Positions 33,859 to 41,385 of a DNA stretch of 64,000 bases are shown piece after piece. Made by a program: the position numbers and the translations under genes. The notes under the pieces are model-generated. The model saw only the letters and a list, made by a program, of their open reading frames with translations, was not told the DNA's origin and searched no databases. The stretch lies in contig NZ_MJAH01000005.1 in the NCBI RefSeq assembly GCF_001746295.1, forward strand, positions 241,723-305,722, in the 5' to 3' direction. The stretch is from Streptomyces sp. LUP47B (GTDB lineage Bacteria > Actinomycetota > Actinomycetes > Streptomycetales > Streptomycetaceae). Position 1 is the stretch's first letter, and each line of letters begins with the position of its first letter.

Positions 33859-34728
33859 CTATACGTATTGCCGTCGCGGGACGGTGAGGTGATAGCCGGA
33901 ATCGATGAGCTGCGGCAGATAGGCGCGCAGCGCCCGGACACTCTGGGAGCGGTCGCCCCCGGCGTCGTGCGAGAGCACCACGACGCCGGGGGCGGCGCCG
34001 TGCTCCACCGCGCCCACGATGCGGCGGGTGCCCGGGGTGGTCCAGTCGAGGGTGTCGACGCTCCAGGCGAGGGGTTCCATGCCGAGCTCGGCGCCGAGCT
34101 GGAAGGCGGCGCGGTTCCAGGCACCGTAGGGGGCACGGAACCATTCGGGCCGCTCGCCGTAGGCGTCCTCGATGACGTCGCAGGTGCGTTCCATCTCGGA
34201 GCGGATGCGGGAGCGGGTGAGCCGGGTGAGCAGGGGGTGGGACCAGGTGTGGTTGCCGACGACGTGTCCCTCGTCGGACATCCGGGCCAGCAGGTCCTGG
34301 TTGTCGACCGCCATCTCCCCGCACACGAAGAACATCGCCCGTACGTCGTGCTCGGCCAGCGTGTCCAGGATGTGCGGGGTGTAGCGGGGGTCGGGTCCGT
34401 CGTCGAAGGTCAGCACCATGGTCCTGCCGCGTCCGGAGACCTTCAGCAACGGCTCGTGGCGCACCGGCGTCTTGCGGTGGGTGGTGTGCGGCGGGCCGTA
34501 TCCGGTCAGGGGCTGGAGCCGGTAGGCCGAGGACTTGACCGCGCGGTGGGCCGGTGGTGGGCCGGCGGCGGGGAGCGCCGGCCCGACCCGCTCCTCGCCG
34601 GTGACCGCCGCGAGCACTCCGGCCGTGCCGGCGGCCCCGACCGCGGCGGCGCCCGCCAGCAGGGCGCGACGCCGGGTGAGCACCGCCGCCGTCGACGACA
34701 GCCGTGTGAGCAACTGATCCTTCGTCAT
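33859..34728 (-). CDS. Exported polysaccharide deacetylase (NodB domain)
   Basis: 289-residue CE4-type deacetylase. An N-terminal segment with RRR and a hydrophobic run (about 19-42) acts as a Tat-type or uncleaved signal anchor. The NodB domain (about 100-285) carries all five family motifs: TFDDGPD, HTWSHP (metal-binding H-x-x-x-H), RAPYGAWN, the VDTLDW strand and LSHDAG. It would remove acetyl groups from peptidoglycan or chitin-type sugars. It is convergent with the sortase gene and consistent with an envelope-modification block. Confidence 0.9.
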   Translation of the reverse strand: MTKDQLLTRLSSTAAVLTRRRALLAGAAAVGAAGTAGVLAAVTGEERVGPALPAAGPPPAHRAVKSSAYRLQPLTGYGPPHTTHRKTPVRHEPLLKVSGRGRTMVLTFDDGPDPRYTPHILDTLAEHDVRAMFFVCGEMAVDNQDLLARMSDEGHVVGNHTWSHPLLTRLTRSRIRSEMERTCDVIEDAYGERPEWFRAPYGAWNRAAFQLGAELGMEPLAWSVDTLDWTTPGTRRIVGAVEHGAAPGVVVLSHDAGGDRSQSVRALRAYLPQLIDSGYHLTVPRRQYV

Positions 34729-34872
34729 GACTCATCAGTCGCCCGGCGGGGCTCCGACGCACCTCAGCAACACCGGTGTGGCGGCACGAATACACCCGCC
34801 CGGCTCAGCGAGGACGTACGCGGCGGCATGGCGGAACGTCAGGCCGACGCCGTACGAGGGCAGTCGGCTTGG

Positions 34873-34951
34873 GCCCGGCCTCGTCCCCTCCGTCGAGGCC
34901 GGGCGCCGAGGGCGGCGGCGGGCTTCGGGTGCGACCCGCTCGCGGCCCGCC
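34873..34951. repeat. Structured intergenic segment with two nested stem-loops
   Basis: The 316-bp gap 34729-35044 contains no gene but holds two stems. GCCCGGCCTCG (34873-34883) pairs perfectly with CGAGGCCGGGC (34894-34904). GGCGGGC (34917-34923) pairs with GCCCGCC (34945-34951) and encloses CGGGT/ACCCG. They may be terminator-like or part of the leader of the stress-protein gene. Confidence 0.5.
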
Positions 34952-35044
34952 CTTCGGGTGCCCCCTCTGCCGAAAACTTGCGCACTCATGTCGACAGGTC
35001 CCCGTGTGCCGCCCGGACCTGCGGCTTCCGATAACCTCACAGCC

Positions 35045-35506
35045 GTGACGGAACAGCATGCGCACCAGTTCGAGCGAGGCACGGACGGGCCCAAGGTCAT
35101 CGTCGTCGGCGTGGACGGCTCCGACTCCTCGCTCCGCGCCGCGGCATACGCCGGCGGTCTGGCCCGGCGGCAGCACGCGCTGCTCGCCGTCGTGTACGTC
35201 CAGCCGGTGATCGCCTCGGGTGCCGCGCTCGGCGCGCCGGTCGCCGAGACGACCGACGAGATCGCCGAGGACCTGGTCGCCCAGATCCGGCACGCGACCG
35301 AGCAGAACAAGGGGATATTCGATGTGCGCTGGGAGTTCCACACCTTCCGCGGCGACCCCTACAGCGGGCTGACGAAGGCGGCGGACGAGCTCAAGGCCGA
35401 CGCGGTCGTCGTCGGGGCCTCGGAGCAGGCCGGCCACCGGATCGTCGGTTCCGTCGCGGTGCGGCTGGTCAAGGCGGGGCGCTGGCCGGTGACCGTGGTG
35501 CCGTAA
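35045..35506 (+). CDS. Universal stress protein (single UspA domain)
   Basis: 153-residue UspA-fold protein. The first strand VIVVGVDGSDSSLRAAAYA, the central acidic helices and the C-terminal segment DAVVVGASEQAGHRIVGSVAVRLVKAG...VTVV match the family; the G-x2-G-x9-G(S/T) ATP-binding pattern is only partly kept. GTG at 35045 is used. Length is normal for one Usp domain. It is preceded by a structured 316-bp gap and followed by a convergent hydrolase. Confidence 0.88.
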   Translation: MTEQHAHQFERGTDGPKVIVVGVDGSDSSLRAAAYAGGLARRQHALLAVVYVQPVIASGAALGAPVAETTDEIAEDLVAQIRHATEQNKGIFDVRWEFHTFRGDPYSGLTKAADELKADAVVVGASEQAGHRIVGSVAVRLVKAGRWPVTVVP

Positions 35507-35571
35507 GCCCGTTCGGGATCGGGCGAGCGCCTCCTCGCGCGGCCGGTCCGGTACCCGGCGCCGACAGGGCG

Positions 35572-36387
35572 TCAGAGCGAGCGCAGGAAGTCCAGCACGA
35601 TCGCGTTGAACTCTTCGGGCCTCTCCAGGTTCGGGAAGTGCGAGGTGCCCTCCACCAGGACCGAGCGGCCGTTGCGGACGGTGCCGGCGAAGAGTTCCGC
35701 GTCGGCGAGCAGGTCGGGTGAGTCGAGCGTGCCGTTGACGGTGAGCACCGGCACGTCGATCTTCGGGACCCGGGACCAGGTGTCGGTCATGGGTACGTGC
35801 CAGTTCCGTTCGCCCGGTGTGTGCTTGGCGACGGTGTGCAGGGCCATCTCGCGCAGGTGGTCCAGGATGCGCGGGTCGACCTCGTCGGCCTCGCGGAAGG
35901 GGCCCGCGACGGACTTGAGGAACACCTTCAGCCAGCCGTCGATGTCACCCGAGTACAGGGTCCGCTGAGACTCCGCCACGATCTGTCGGGTCACCTCGTG
36001 GGTGTACTCGAAGTCGCTGACCGAGGCCCCGCTCAGCACGATCCCCCGGACCAGTTCCGGATACTCGAGCGCCGTGTCACCGGCGATGGCCCCACCCATC
36101 GAGACGCCGACCAGGACCGCGGGGCCCGCGTCGAGGTGGCGCAGCAGGTCGGCGAGGTCGTCGGCCCAGCGGAAGGGCTTGGTGGCGTTGGCGGTCCAGC
36201 CGTGGCCGCGGACGTCCACGGCGATGACGCGGTGCTCGGCGGCGAGGACCGGTGTCTGGGCCTCGAAGAGGCGGTGGTCGACGTAGCCGGAGTGCAGCAG
36301 GACGACGGGATCCCCGGTTCCGGTGTCGAGATAGGCGATGTCCCCGTCGGCAGACGCGAAGAAGCTCAGTTCCGAAGCAGCTGTCAT
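35572..36387 (-). CDS. Alpha/beta-fold hydrolase
   Basis: 271-residue alpha/beta hydrolase of the 3-oxoadipate enol-lactonase/haloperoxidase-like group. The oxyanion region is VVLLHSGYVDHRLF, the nucleophile elbow GVSMGGAIAG (Ser near 101), an acidic residue follows VNGTLDSPD, and the catalytic histidine is in EGTSHFPNLERPEEF. The substrate is unknown. The gene is divergent from a MarR regulator, and its start overlaps an imperfect palindrome (36387-36403), so it is very likely controlled by that regulator. Confidence 0.87.
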   Translation of the reverse strand: MTAASELSFFASADGDIAYLDTGTGDPVVLLHSGYVDHRLFEAQTPVLAAEHRVIAVDVRGHGWTANATKPFRWADDLADLLRHLDAGPAVLVGVSMGGAIAGDTALEYPELVRGIVLSGASVSDFEYTHEVTRQIVAESQRTLYSGDIDGWLKVFLKSVAGPFREADEVDPRILDHLREMALHTVAKHTPGERNWHVPMTDTWSRVPKIDVPVLTVNGTLDSPDLLADAELFAGTVRNGRSVLVEGTSHFPNLERPEEFNAIVLDFLRSL

Positions 36388-36403
36388 GACAACCAAGGTG
36401 TCA
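36387..36403. promoter_or_regulatory. Imperfect MarR-type palindrome (operator copy 1)
   Basis: TGACAACCAAGGTGTCA, an imperfect copy of the perfect palindrome 31 bp away, overlaps the hydrolase start codon on the reverse strand. It would let the regulator block transcription or translation initiation of the hydrolase. Confidence 0.6.
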
Positions 36404-36417
36404 TGGACGGGGAACTT

Positions 36418-36434
36418 TGACAACCTGGTTGTCA
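36418..36434. promoter_or_regulatory. Perfect MarR-type palindrome (operator copy 2)
   Basis: TGACAACCTGGTTGTCA is an 8-bp-arm perfect inverted repeat around a central T, in the 57-bp gap between the divergent hydrolase and MarR genes. Its size and position are typical of MarR dimer sites. It starts 31 bp (about three helical turns) from copy 1. Confidence 0.78.
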
Positions 36435-36444
36435 TAATGAACCG

Positions 36445-36936
36445 GTGCATGATGAGCGGGTGAACGACATCGACGAACCACTGCCGCCCGACGATCTCGG
36501 CCACCGGGTCAGCGAGGTGTTCGACCTCGTCGGCGCGCTCTACCGACGCGGCCTGCGCAAACTGGAGCAGGACGAGGCGGTCGGCGGGGTGTCCGTCGGC
36601 GTGCGTTCCGTCCTCGTACTGCTGCACAGGTACGGGCCCATGACGGTTCCCCAGATGGGTCGGCTCATGGCGCTCACCCGGCAGTTCGTGCAGCGCATGG
36701 CCAACGACGCGATGGAGCGGGGCTGGGCGGAGGCCACGCCCAACCCCGCCCACCAGCGGTCCTACCTGATCCGGATCACGGACGAGGGCGTGGCCGTCAT
36801 CACCGCGATCCTCGCCCGCGAGCACGCCCTGAACCGGCAGGTCGGCGGCGGCGAGCTGACCGAAGCCGAACTCCGGGCGTGCGTACGGGTGCTGAAGGAG
36901 ATGCTGCGGACCTTCGACCACGTGGACGTGGACTGA
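36445..36936 (+). CDS. MarR-family transcriptional regulator
   Basis: 163-residue winged-helix regulator. The N-terminal helix pair (about 18-45), recognition region (PMTVPQMGRLMALTRQFVQRMANDAMERG) and wing (PNPAHQRSYLIRITDEG) are typical, followed by C-terminal dimerisation helices. GTG at 36445 and GTG at 36460 are both possible; neither has a strong ribosome binding site. Two TGACAACC palindromes lie immediately upstream, indicating autoregulation and control of the divergent alpha/beta hydrolase. The stop is 1 bp from the convergent CapA-like gene. Confidence 0.88.
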   Translation: MHDERVNDIDEPLPPDDLGHRVSEVFDLVGALYRRGLRKLEQDEAVGGVSVGVRSVLVLLHRYGPMTVPQMGRLMALTRQFVQRMANDAMERGWAEATPNPAHQRSYLIRITDEGVAVITAILAREHALNRQVGGGELTEAELRACVRVLKEMLRTFDHVDVD

Positions 36937-36937
36937 C

Positions 36938-38086
36938 CTACTGCCCCATCGCCAGCCCGTCCTCGGCCGCGCCCCGGCTCAGCACCACCTCCCGGATCCG
37001 GTCGCGGACGCCCTCGAGATCGGCGCCCTGCGCGATCGCCTGGTTGAGGTTCACCACCCGGCCGGCGTCCACGTCGAACATCTGCGGTACGAACTCCGCC
37101 TTCGTGACCCGCCAGCGCCCACCCGGCCGGGCGGGCGGGGCGAAGGTGAAGCGGCCGAGGGTGGACTGGTTGCCGCGCGGGTCCTGCGCGCCCTCGTTGT
37201 TGAACATCTCACCGGCGATCTGGTCGCCCATGCCGTAGACGACCCAGGTGCCGTTGACCTTCTCGTACGCCTGCGGGACATGGGCGTGGGTGCCGAGGAT
37301 CAGGTCGACGTCGGGACGGCCGCCGACGCGGGCGGCGGTCAGATCGCGCGCCAGGGCCACCTGCTGCTCGTCGGGCTCGTCCTGCCATTCCGTGCCCCAG
37401 TGCAGCGATACGACGACGATGTCGGCGCCCGCCTTCCGGGCGGCCCGGGCGTCCGCCAGGATCTTTTTCTCGTCCATCAGGTTGACCGCCCAGGGCTGCC
37501 CCTGGGGCAACGGGAGACCGTTGGTGTCATAGGTGTAGGCGAGGTGGGCGACCTTCGCCGACCCGGCACGCAGGACGGTGACCGTGTGCGCCTCCGCCTC
37601 GGTGCGGGCCGACCCGGCATGCCGTACGCCCGCGCGGTCCAGGGCGTCGAGGGTGCGGCGGATACCGCCTGAGCCGTCGTCGAGGCTGTGGTTGGAGGCG
37701 GTGGAGCAGCCGTCGTAGCCGGTGACGGCGAGGGCCTGGGCCACCTCGGGCGGTGACTTGAAGGTCGGGTAGCCGGTGTAGTCGCCGTTCGCGCCGTAGA
37801 CGGTCTCCATGTGACACAGCGCCAGATCGGCGCGGGAGACGACGGATCGGATTCCGGACAGCATCGGACGGAAGTCGTAGCCGCCCCCGCCCGCGTCGAA
37901 GCGGGCCCGGTCGATGATCGAACTGTGCGGCAGGACGTCACCGGAGGCGACGAGTGTGAAGCCGCGCGGTGCGGCGGCGGCCGGGGCCGGGCGCCCGGGT
38001 GTCTCGTGGTCGTGCGCCTGACAGGCGGCGCCCCCGGCGAGAAGCGCCGTGAGGGCCAGGGCAACCTGCCGTCTGCGTGCAATCAT
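36938..38086 (-). CDS. CapA-family (PGA-cap metallophosphatase-like) lipoprotein
   Basis: 382-residue protein with a lipoprotein-like signal (GGAAC, Cys near residue 22) and a CapA/PGA_cap domain (about 40-330). Metal-site motifs are VASGDVLPHS, STASNHSLDDG, VVSLHWGTEWQ and ILGTHAHVPQ. CapA proteins take part in poly-gamma-glutamate capsule synthesis in bacilli, but many actinobacterial members have no known polymer partner and none is encoded here. Its 5' region is shared with the divergent ECF sigma gene. Confidence 0.86.
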   Translation of the reverse strand: MIARRRQVALALTALLAGGAACQAHDHETPGRPAPAAAAPRGFTLVASGDVLPHSSIIDRARFDAGGGGYDFRPMLSGIRSVVSRADLALCHMETVYGANGDYTGYPTFKSPPEVAQALAVTGYDGCSTASNHSLDDGSGGIRRTLDALDRAGVRHAGSARTEAEAHTVTVLRAGSAKVAHLAYTYDTNGLPLPQGQPWAVNLMDEKKILADARAARKAGADIVVVSLHWGTEWQDEPDEQQVALARDLTAARVGGRPDVDLILGTHAHVPQAYEKVNGTWVVYGMGDQIAGEMFNNEGAQDPRGNQSTLGRFTFAPPARPGGRWRVTKAEFVPQMFDVDAGRVVNLNQAIAQGADLEGVRDRIREVVLSRGAAEDGLAMGQ

Positions 38087-38198
38087 CAGCTCACCCCACT
38101 GTGGTCATATTTGCTGACGAATAGGTATGAGCTTGTCCGTGTCCGCAAACGGTCTGGCCGCCTTCTTGACCCGTCCGGGGTGGCCGCGACGCGGAAGG

Positions 38199-38222
38199 GA
38201 CCGTTCATCGGACCGTTCGTCG
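38199..38222 (+). repeat. Tandem 12-bp direct repeat upstream of the ECF sigma gene
   Basis: GACCGTTCATCG (38199-38210) is directly followed by GACCGTTCGTCG (38211-38222), 11 of 12 positions identical. It lies 75-98 bp before the sigma start in the 210-bp gap shared with the CapA-like gene. It could be a tandem activator or repressor site. Confidence 0.4.
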
Positions 38223-38296
38223 ACGCGATCGACCGTCCGCCGCAGATCCTTGTGCGTGCCCTGTCCCCCGGCCCCGTGCTGAGGTGCCATACGGCC

Positions 38297-38842
38297 ATGA
38301 CGGCCGGAACCACCCTCACGAACGGGACGACCGCCGAGCACGAGCTCGCCGCACTGCAGCGGGAGCACGGCCGGCCCCTCTTCGCGCTCCTGCTCCGGCT
38401 CAGTGACGGCGACCGGCAACGCGCCGAGGACCTGGTGCAGGAGACCCTCGTGCGCGCCTGGCAGCACCCCGAGGCGCTGCGCGCCGACGCCTTCGAGTCC
38501 GTACGGCCATGGCTGCTGACCGTGGGACGCCGGCTCGCTATCGACGCGCGACGGGCCCGGCAGGCACGCCCCGCCGAGGTCGGCGACGCGGTTCTGGAGA
38601 ACGCCCGGGTGTGCGCCGATCACGCCGAACGGGCGGCCGCCGCCCTCGACGTACGCGAGGCTGTGAAGACACTCACTCCGGAGCACCGTGAAGTCCTGGT
38701 GCTGGTGTATTTCCAGGGGGCGAGTGTGGCGGAGGCCGCCGAAATCCTCGGGATTCCGCCCGGTACGGTGAAGTCCCGCGCGTACTACGCGCTGCGGGCC
38801 CTGCGCCGGGGCCTTCCGGGATACGCGGCCGACCTGCGGTGA
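38297..38842 (+). CDS. ECF RNA polymerase sigma factor
   Basis: 181-residue ECF sigma factor. Region 2 (about 15-85) includes RAEDLVQETLVRAW and the RPWLLTVGRRLAIDARRAR DNA-binding segment. Region 4 (about 120-175) includes LTPEHREVLVLVYFQG, VAEAAEILGIPPGTVKSRAYYALRALR. ATG at 38297 is the most likely start; upstream codons remain open but uncharacteristic. A zinc-finger anti-sigma-like gene lies at 39822, but between them are a structured 178-bp element and another ORF, unlike the usual directly adjacent arrangement. Confidence 0.9.
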   Translation: MTAGTTLTNGTTAEHELAALQREHGRPLFALLLRLSDGDRQRAEDLVQETLVRAWQHPEALRADAFESVRPWLLTVGRRLAIDARRARQARPAEVGDAVLENARVCADHAERAAAALDVREAVKTLTPEHREVLVLVYFQGASVAEAAEILGIPPGTVKSRAYYALRALRRGLPGYAADLR

Positions 38843-38880
38843 AACCAATGGGAAAGTCAAACCTCCGTAAAGCGCCTTGC

Positions 38881-38913
38881 TGAGGACCCCGGTTGAGTAA
38901 TCGGCTGTCCTCA
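38881..38913 (+). terminator. Hairpin after the sigma-factor gene
   Basis: TGAGGAC (38881-38887) pairs perfectly with GTCCTCA (38907-38913), with CCGGTT/AATCGG pairing inside. It lies 39 bp after the sigma stop and just before the large palindromic element. Either a terminator or the first hairpin of the structured leader. Confidence 0.5.
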
Positions 38914-38927
38914 TCCGTGTTCCGGAT

Positions 38928-39105
38928 GGGGTCCTGGCGCAGGATTCGCACCGTCCGCCCGAAGGGCGGGCCGCGCGGCGTCTGGTGCGTGCGATCGCAA
39001 GGCGCCGGAGCGTCCTCGTGGCGGAGCCACGTGGGCGATTCGGCAACGCCGCGAGCGTGCGTGCCGGACGCCGCGCGGCAGGTGGGAATCCTGCGCCGGG
39101 ACCCC
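38928..39105 (+). repeat. 178-bp nested palindromic element (structured leader RNA or MITE-like)
   Basis: The outer arms 38928-38952 and 39081-39105 pair over 25 positions with one wobble and one mismatch. Inside are a 6-bp hairpin (CCGCCC 38955-38960, loop GAA, GGGCGG 38964-38969), a second long stem of 16 bp with one wobble (38970-38985 with 39064-39079) and an apical hairpin built on CGTGGC-GGA-GCCACG (39017-39031) extended by CGTCC/GGGCG. The element fills most of the 312-bp gap between the sigma-factor gene and the gene at 39155, where no credible ORF exists. It does not match a riboswitch consensus known to me. Confidence 0.75.
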
Positions 39106-39154
39106 AAGGCCCGGGGTCGGGCGACGCGCACGTACCGGAGGAAGGCAGGAAGGG

Positions 39155-39670
39155 ATGCTGCACAGAGGTCAAGAGAGCACGGACGGCACCGGCGGGGGCG
39201 AACTCCTCGTCCCCATGGCCTGGTTGTACGCCGAGTACATCGCCGACGAACTGCTGCGTTCCGGCGATCTGATGCCCCCCACGTCCTTCGAGTTCCGCGC
39301 CGGACGGGACGCGCTGGCGCTGACCGTCTTCCTCGCCGACACCGAGGGAGAGCTCTCCGGCATCCAGGTCGTCTCCCAGCTGGAGAACTGGCTGTCCCTG
39401 ACGGCGTACGACCAGCCGTGGCAGGACTGGGTGTGCGAGCGGATGGCCGCGCTGACCGCCGAGGCGGTGGCCACCGGCGAGCCCGCGCCGGACCTCGAAC
39501 TCGCGGCGGCGGCCTGGCGCTGGCTGGAGGAGACGGAGCTGCTCGCACCCGATCTGAACGCCGTGCCGGGCGGCGGGGCGGGCGTCGGTGAGGACGACGG
39601 TCCGAAGGTGTGGACACCGGCGTGGCAGCTCGGTCTGCCCCTCGGTCACCTCGCCATCCACCTGTTCTAG
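39155..39670 (+). CDS. Conserved hypothetical protein between sigma and anti-sigma genes
   Basis: 171-residue acidic, soluble protein with no signal peptide or membrane segment and no family I recognise. It is rich in Trp and Glu (ELLVPMAWLYAEYIADEL, QPWQDWVCERMAAL, AAAWRWLEETELL) and looks mainly helical. The ATG at 39155 has a strong purine-rich ribosome binding site (GGAAGGCAGGAAGGG, 39139-39153), so it is likely expressed. It lies between an ECF sigma gene and a zinc-binding anti-sigma-like gene, downstream of the 178-bp palindromic element, and may belong to that regulatory system. Confidence 0.7.
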   Translation: MLHRGQESTDGTGGGELLVPMAWLYAEYIADELLRSGDLMPPTSFEFRAGRDALALTVFLADTEGELSGIQVVSQLENWLSLTAYDQPWQDWVCERMAALTAEAVATGEPAPDLELAAAAWRWLEETELLAPDLNAVPGGGAGVGEDDGPKVWTPAWQLGLPLGHLAIHLF

Positions 39671-39821
39671 ATTCCTTTCGATTCGGACCAATCCGCGGGG
39701 CCGACCGCTCCGAATCCCTTGGTCACGATTCTGTGCATGCCTTGAGTGATTCGGCGGGCTGGTGCGTACCGGTGGGAGCAACCAGTAACCCCACCCACAC
39801 TCAACGGCACGAGGTTTCCGC

Positions 39822-40475
39822 ATGAGGTCCTTGGAGAGGCATCGCGACGTCGGCGCGTACGCGCTCGGCGTGCTGGATGAGGCGGAGGCCTTCCGCTTCG
39901 AGGATCACCTCATGGAGTGCCCCAAGTGCGCGGCACACGTGACCGAGTTCGGTCCGGTGACCCGTCAGATGATGCTCTACCGCCGGGCCACTCCGCGCGT
40001 CGTGCACCCGATGGCCCAGCCCGGCCCCCAGCTTCTCAACCGCCTCCTCGGCGAGGTCGCGACGCGGCACCGGGCGCGCCGCAGGCGGTTGTTGTACGCC
40101 GTTGCCGCCTCGGTGGTCCTGGCGGTGGGCGGTTCCACCCTCGCGCTGACGGCGGGCGGCGACCCGGGCCGGGCCAGCAGTGTCGAGGCCACCGACGGCC
40201 GGTCCGGCGTGTGGGCCCAGGTCACCACCGAGGACGAGGACTGGGGCACCCAGGTGGAGCTCAAGGTCAAGGACGAGTCCGGCCCCCGCGCCTGTCACCT
40301 CGTCGCGGTCAGCCGCGACGGCAAGGAGGAGACGGTCACCGGCTGGAACGCCACCGGGCACGCCACGGACGACAACACCATGATGGGCAGCTCCACCTTC
40401 CACGCCGACCAGATCGACCGCTACGAGGTCAGGACGTCGAGCGGGGAGCATCTGGTGACGCTGGATCCCGGCTGA
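39822..40475 (+). CDS. Zinc-finger (ZAS-type) transmembrane anti-sigma factor
   Basis: 217-residue membrane protein. The N-terminal zinc-binding domain has HRDVGAYALG and the HxxxCxxC motif in HLMECPKCAAH (about 31-39), characteristic of anti-sigma factors that hold ECF sigmas. One transmembrane helix (about 90-110, LLYAVAASVVLAVGG) is followed by an extracytoplasmic beta domain (about 125-215). The obvious partner is the ECF sigma at 38297, 1 kb upstream with one gene between. It is convergent with the DNA glycosylase gene. Confidence 0.87.
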   Translation: MRSLERHRDVGAYALGVLDEAEAFRFEDHLMECPKCAAHVTEFGPVTRQMMLYRRATPRVVHPMAQPGPQLLNRLLGEVATRHRARRRRLLYAVAASVVLAVGGSTLALTAGGDPGRASSVEATDGRSGVWAQVTTEDEDWGTQVELKVKDESGPRACHLVAVSRDGKEETVTGWNATGHATDDNTMMGSSTFHADQIDRYEVRTSSGEHLVTLDPG

Positions 40476-40485
40476 GCACGTCGGA

Positions 40486-41349
40486 TCACTTGAGCAGTCT
40501 CGACATCCTCCGGTCCGCCAGTGTCCTGCCGCCCGTCTGGCAGGTGGGGCAGTACTGGAGCGAGGAGTCGCTGAAGGAGACCTCCAGGATGGTGTCGCCG
40601 CAGACCGGGCAGGGTTGACCGGTGCGGCCGTGGACGCGCAGGCCCGACTTCTTCTCCGACTTCAGGCGGCCCGCCGCCACACCTCTTGAGCGTTCCACCG
40701 CGTCGGTGAGCGTCGAACGCAGGGCCCGGTAGAGGGTCTCCGTCTCCTCGGGGGTCAGGGACGCGGCCAGTTTGAAGGGGGACATTCTCGCCGCGTGCAG
40801 GATCTCGTCGCTGTAGGCGTTGCCCACGCCGGCGATGAGCGTCTGGTCGCGCAGGGCGCCCTTCAGCTGCCGGCGTTCGTCCTCCAGCAGGGCCGCGAAG
40901 CTCGCCTCGTCGAAATCCTCGGCCAGCGGGTCCGGGCCCAGTCGGGCGATGCCGGGGACCTCCTGCGGGTCGGCCACCACGTACACCGCCAGGCGCTTCT
41001 GGGTGCCCGCCTCCGTGAGGTCGAAACCCGCGCCGGTCTCCAGGGCCACGCGCAGGGCGAGGGGGCCCTTGCCGGGGCGGGGCGGGCCGTCGGGGAGGCG
41101 GTCCTTCCAGTGCAGCCAGCCCGCGCGGGCCAGGTGGGTGACGAAGTGCGGGCCGCCGTCCGTCTCCAGGTCGAGGAACTTGCCGTGGCGGTGCACGGCG
41201 ACCACCTCGCGGCCCTCGACGGCGGTGAGCGGAGGGTCGTACGTCTTCAGGACGCTGATGGCCACCGGCAGTGCACGCACGATCTCGTGGCCGACCAGGT
41301 TCTCGGTCAGGAAGTCCTTGAGCGCTTCCACCTCGGGGAGTTCCGGCAT
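40486..41349 (-). CDS. Fpg/Nei-family DNA glycosylase
   Basis: 287-residue base-excision repair glycosylase. It begins with PELPEVEAL: after Met removal the N-terminal proline is the Schiff-base nucleophile and the next glutamate completes the catalytic site. A conserved lysine is in RHGKFLDLE. The helix-two-turn-helix GVGNAYSDEILHAA and the C-terminal zinc finger CPVC...CPTCQTGGR are complete. It would remove oxidised bases and nick DNA by beta/delta elimination. The sequence does not separate Fpg from Nei specificity. Confidence 0.92.
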   Translation of the reverse strand: MPELPEVEALKDFLTENLVGHEIVRALPVAISVLKTYDPPLTAVEGREVVAVHRHGKFLDLETDGGPHFVTHLARAGWLHWKDRLPDGPPRPGKGPLALRVALETGAGFDLTEAGTQKRLAVYVVADPQEVPGIARLGPDPLAEDFDEASFAALLEDERRQLKGALRDQTLIAGVGNAYSDEILHAARMSPFKLAASLTPEETETLYRALRSTLTDAVERSRGVAAGRLKSEKKSGLRVHGRTGQPCPVCGDTILEVSFSDSSLQYCPTCQTGGRTLADRRMSRLLK

Positions 41350-41385
41350 AGGTCCAGAGTGCCACCCGGGGCCGCCGTGGTCAGG

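Noticed and set aside
38940..39105. Cobalamin or other known riboswitch
   Set aside because: GGGAATCC-like pieces occur, but the conserved B12-box and core junction sequences are absent, and a 25-bp near-perfect closing stem is atypical.
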